Below, in pieces: positions 60,224 through 64,000 of a stretch of DNA of 64,000 bases. Within the stretch, counting starts at the first letter, position 1. The number at the start of each line of letters is the position of its first letter. The notes under the pieces were generated by a model that was not told where the DNA came from, ran no database searches, and saw only the letters and a list, made by a program, of their open reading frames with translations. The DNA comes from Branchiostoma floridae. Lineage: Eukaryota > Chordata > Leptocardii > Amphioxiformes > Branchiostomatidae. The position numbers were made by a program, and so were the translations under genes. Where the stretch lies: positions 7,536,707 through 7,600,706 of the forward strand of contig NC_049997.1 in the NCBI RefSeq assembly GCF_000003815.2, written 5' to 3'.

Positions 60224-60526
60224 AGAACAATGAAAAAGAATACGGTCTTTCATCACAACAACAGCTTAGAGTTTAAGGTAATGCCATGTATATTGAAGTT
60301 TAATGATAAGGAAATATTGTTTTTATATCTATTTTCTGAACATGAAGAAGAATATGCCATTCTGCTTATAAGTACTATAAAGCAAACAATATTGTGCTGC
60401 TTAACTAAACTAAACTAAGCTAATATCGAACATATGGATACTGTTAGATTTCAAGTTCGTAGACTAGTTAGATGCTTCTATCTATTATTTAGACAGTAAG
60501 TGTTGTAAACCGTTTGAAACACATTC

Positions 60527-60529
<3 letters not shown>

Positions 60530-60590
<61 letters not shown>
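60530..60590. repeat. (TA)n microsatellite
   Basis: About thirty uninterrupted TA dinucleotides. Confidence 0.98.
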
Positions 60591-60593
<3 letters not shown>

Positions 60594-62747
60594 TCGTAGG
60601 CTACTACATGAGAATATGTATGATATTGTTCAATATCAACAATAAACCAGATTTCTTGACGAGGTAACAATGTGTAGAATATATTTCATTGTTCATCAAC
60701 CCATTCAGAAATACCTTGAGTACTAGTGTGTCCCGTATTGTTTATATCTGTAACGTTAACCTGTTATTTGCTTGTGATGATATCTAGATTTGGACTTTTA
60801 TAGGATTTGAGAATTTACGAATCAATGTATGGACAGAAATAATTAATTCGCACCCATAGTGATACCAATTACTTAGGAAAGGCTAAGCGAGTGTTTATGA
60901 AACAGAACATCCAGGACTTCTGAGTAGTTTCAATTCAGTAGTTTCATGTCTATGACGTGCGCTTGTTTTGGCTCGGAAAATTTCGTTGTTATGGCGATGA
61001 AATACAATATCCAATGCCATATTGAAGGATGAACCAATATGATCTCCGGTGCGCTCCATGCGGCCTGGTTCGAATTACATTCTCGTCGTTGTTGTTGTTT
61101 TTCTCGGTCACTTCCTAACTATGATCATAACTTCAGGTGTGTCAAAGGGCATACGTGTGTATAGTTCACTTTAGTACAGGCGATTATTTTTTTCACTATG
61201 TAGGGAAAAGCAAGCCAAGCCGAGAGAGATATACTTTGACTACATCACAAAACTTTAGTACTGACTAGACAAAGTCATTAAATTACAGTTCTCTATTGTT
61301 CGAATTTCTTGCTGCGTAGTTGCAAAACCTCGCCACTTCTCGCGATATTTTGATAACACCCGGTACTAGTATCTCACAATGTAGTAAAAGTTGGACTGTT
61401 GGCGCGAACGCTGACATAGAACTAGCACAAAAGACGTCCAAATCACTTGTTGGAGCAACGAAAACGAGGTATGTGAACCCTTACTTCTCTGTAACACGTT
61501 TGTAGCCACATCATGGCTCAAACAAGAGGCACAATGCTTTTTTTAGTTGCAAAACGATAACGAATTGCATTGAGATTTTCGTTGAAAGAACTTACTATGT
61601 GTTAATGAAAAGGCAAAAAGGGACAGATTAAATAGGATACTTCCGTTGAAATGTTATCTTCTCGTATTCTGGACAAACTATTTGAGATATTCCACCAGTA
61701 AGTCAAATTTAAGTGATGAATTCTGTCCTCTGAGCGATTAAGACTAGTTACAAAATGGTATGAATCTGATCAGTTGATGCTCAGATCATCGACCAGCAGC
61801 ATTAGTACATTCTCTATGTTTTCCACCTAAGCTTGCGCTATATCTTTAATCTCAAATGATCTTCCCTGAACGGGCCATCACTGCAGTTTACGGTACACTA
61901 TGGCAGGGTATGTTCTTTGTAAAGGGCAATATAATAGACCGCCATGTTTAATTGTAGATCTTGTGTCAACAAAGAAAGTGAAACACCTTAAGTGTCGCTA
62001 CCAGCACCATTTTCTATGATCAATGTCCGTCTTCATTTCTTTCTACTGGCCACATCCATGTATTCGTGTTTTTGTAAAAGTACAAAATCGCACTTGTCAC
62101 TCCTCACGACCAGGTATTTAAACCTGTCTTCAATGAATGTCTATCTAGCAAATTCTGTCAAGATTGCCGAGGCATGACCGTGTATTTGAACCTTTATTTG
62201 TCTGGATGTGGATTTCCCTGGACCCTTGCAAACATATCAAATCCCGGCCAATAGAATGTCTTACGTAATAGAGAATACTATTTATTTAGCACGAAAATAA
62301 ACAAGTATAGGAAGTTACAATGTGCTTCTCTACTCTATTACAAAGTCAAAGGTTAACGTTCTCTGGTTACCCCTAACCTATTGATTATGAAATAACTCTT
62401 TGTTGTCATCTTTTGACCAAACCCCAATTCATCGCTAACCTTTCCACCATTTGTGTGGATACATGTACCGAATTGTAAGATTGACATTGTGATCAATCTA
62501 CGATGTCTTAAGTTAAGCATGAAATGTGGTCATAATTCAATGTAGACATTTTACCTAGGTAAATGGTACTATGTGTCAAGTACAACATATGTGGAACTTG
62601 TGCCCATACCATGATATATTCTACGTCGCTTGCTCTGAGGAGGACACTTTTCGCAATAATTGCGGATAAGTAATGCAGATGCTAAATGCTGCGAATGACG
62701 TTTCTATTTTGCTTCAAAAATGACGCCAACTTTTTAAAAAGATTTTT

Positions 62748-62945
62748 ATAAGATTTTGTGCTGATATGAGGTTGATATTATTGAAAGCCAACTATAGTAT
62801 GTAATTCTATACTTTAAGTAACAAGTATATATAGATATTTTTGAAATATATGCTTTATTTTCTAAAATTTGCGTATAGTATAGTATAGAACTTTATACTA
62901 GTTCTTTTTCAATAATATCAACCTCATATCGGCACAAAATCTTAT
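62748..62945. repeat. Foldback repeat with 39-bp arms, 22 bp upstream of TAZ-C
   Basis: ATAAGATTTTGTGCTGATAT at 62748 and its inverse ending at 62945 pair over about 39 bp with one mismatch, continuing through GAGGTTGATATTATTGAAA. The loop is AT-rich. It is probably an inactive MITE. Confidence 0.85.
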
Positions 62946-62967
62946 AAACGTTCATCGTTAACGACAG

Positions 62968-63777
62968 ATGGAGCCGCCACACGTGGGTAGAAAGGTTGGG
63001 GAACTTGCGGTCGCTGTGTTGGAAGGTTCCCAGTCTCTTATCGCCCTGAAAGTTCCCATCTCCACAACAGCGCCCGCAACTCCCTGGGAGGAGTCCTTCT
63101 CATCGAAACTCAGACTAAAAGGCTGGTCAGAGGATGGCTACGTGCGTCTCTTCGACATACAGAACCACTGTTTGGGTAACCCGATGTCACAGGATGTTGA
63201 ATTGATAACTATAGACAGGTAAGAATGTGATGAAAGACGCTATCTATATATATATTCCGTGCGTAAGTACACAAAGGAGGTGATCATGATAACAAAGAAA
63301 ACAAATCAGCTAGTCGCTTTTCAATGCACCTTTATAGCAACACCAAGTGTCTTAATTGCTTCAGCTCTCTGTACAAACTTAAGTTCAGCATGAGTATGAT
63401 ATAAATGTATACGGTCACTTTCACTTTAACAAATCAGCCATTGACCTGTACTTTACGTAAGCCGGGGAACAATTACATAACATTTAACAATAACAATTAT
63501 AACAAAACATATCACAACTTTATAACAGCATCCAAACACATAAAACAATCACACAATAAATCATGTTTGCATATTTGTAATACTTATACAGTTTATCAAG
63601 ATGTTTTCTAATACTTTGCCTGTCTGAAGAACTAAATTTTGTTTACCTATACTTCAGTATCCCTGACGACATGAGGAAGGAGGCAATGCAGGCTGACATC
63701 GAGGACAAGATGAGGACTATGTTTCTTGAGGAAGAAGGAGTTCACACGAGATCCAAGATTCGCCAACTTCAAAAATA
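62968..63777 (+). CDS. TAZ-C: third member of the TAZ-A/B family, 5' part only
   Basis: Exon 62968-63218 starts with ATG directly after ACGACAG, so again an acceptor sits at the start codon. It ends in phase 2 at a GTAAGA donor. Exon 63658-63777 joins in phase (AG|T gives Ser) and ends TA|GTAGGA, also phase 2. It matches exon 2 of TAZ-A and TAZ-B, ending RSKIRQLQKY against RNLKKY and RHMKKY. The exon is 120 nt rather than 102. The first exon encodes VAVLEGSQSLIALKVPIS, comparable to VSMLNDNKALCVPVS of TAZ-A. The zinc-finger exons would lie beyond the window. Confidence 0.8.
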
Positions 63778-64000
63778 GTAGGAATGATTTGTTTACATTG
63801 AATTTGATAGCTTTCATTATTAACACTTGAGACGGCAGCAGAGTGACTATCTAAATAGTATCTACAACATGTATAAAAAACAGTGCATTTGCTGTGTGAC
63901 TATCCGTGGATTCAATTGAATTTCACACACTACCCTGATCACCAACTTACTATCCTATAAAAACGTGTAAAAAACTGGAAACACGAAATTATCTGAAATG

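Larger units (their letters stand above)
59873..62967. other. Region between TNFR-B and TAZ-C, no gene seen
   Basis: Contains the TNFR-B 3' UTR, a (TA)n microsatellite and a foldback near the right end. No TNF-receptor exon was found on the minus strand here, so TAZ-C lacks a head-to-head receptor partner inside this stretch. Confidence 0.6.

Noticed and set aside
60485-60670. Frame encoding repeated Ile-Tyr
   Set aside because: Translation of the TA microsatellite.
1-64000. CRISPR arrays, bacterial operons or phage modules
   Set aside because: Spliced genes, intronic transposons and polyadenylation signals show a eukaryotic nuclear locus; no direct-repeat spacer array was seen.

Overview
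This window is animal genomic DNA: short GC-rich coding exons with GT-AG introns sit in AT-rich, repeat-filled sequence, and there are two runs of N. Gene content and style (one long EPS8-family gene, tandem death-domain TNF receptors, many short inverted-repeat transposons) suggest an invertebrate deuterostome, most likely an amphioxus (Branchiostoma). The species call is inference. All gene models were built by reading exons by eye and checking that intron phases join and that reading frames stay open.

Region 1 (about 2.2-34.4 kb, + strand) is one EPS8-family gene, an actin-regulatory adaptor. It has a PTB domain, a proline-rich stretch, a helical region, an unusual Arg/Asp/Ser/Tyr-rich linker made of small interchangeable exons, an SH3 domain, more proline-rich sequence and the C-terminal actin-effector region. 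Two homologous last exons lie in tandem. Its introns carry several families of foldback transposons (some with clear target-site duplications, one nested in another) and three places where part of an exon has been tandemly copied.

Region 2 (about 38.4-59.9 kb) is a tandemly duplicated, head-to-head two-gene cassette. In each copy the minus-strand gene encodes a 330-342 residue protein with an unrecognised N-terminal region and a C-terminal TAZ-type zinc-binding domain. The divergent plus-strand gene encodes a TNF-receptor-superfamily protein: cysteine-rich repeats, one transmembrane segment and a C-terminal death domain. The order is TAZ-A(-) / TNFR-A(+) / TAZ-B(-) / TNFR-B(+). Intron phases match exactly between the copies.

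Region 3 (about 62.97 kb to the end, + strand) holds the first two coding exons of a third TAZ-family member, cut by the window edge. The recurring pairing of a death receptor with a TAZ-finger protein of unknown function is the best candidate for an undescribed system: a receptor and a possible intracellular partner or regulator co-inherited on a shared promoter. A functional link is inference; linkage, duplication and matching gene structure are seen directly.
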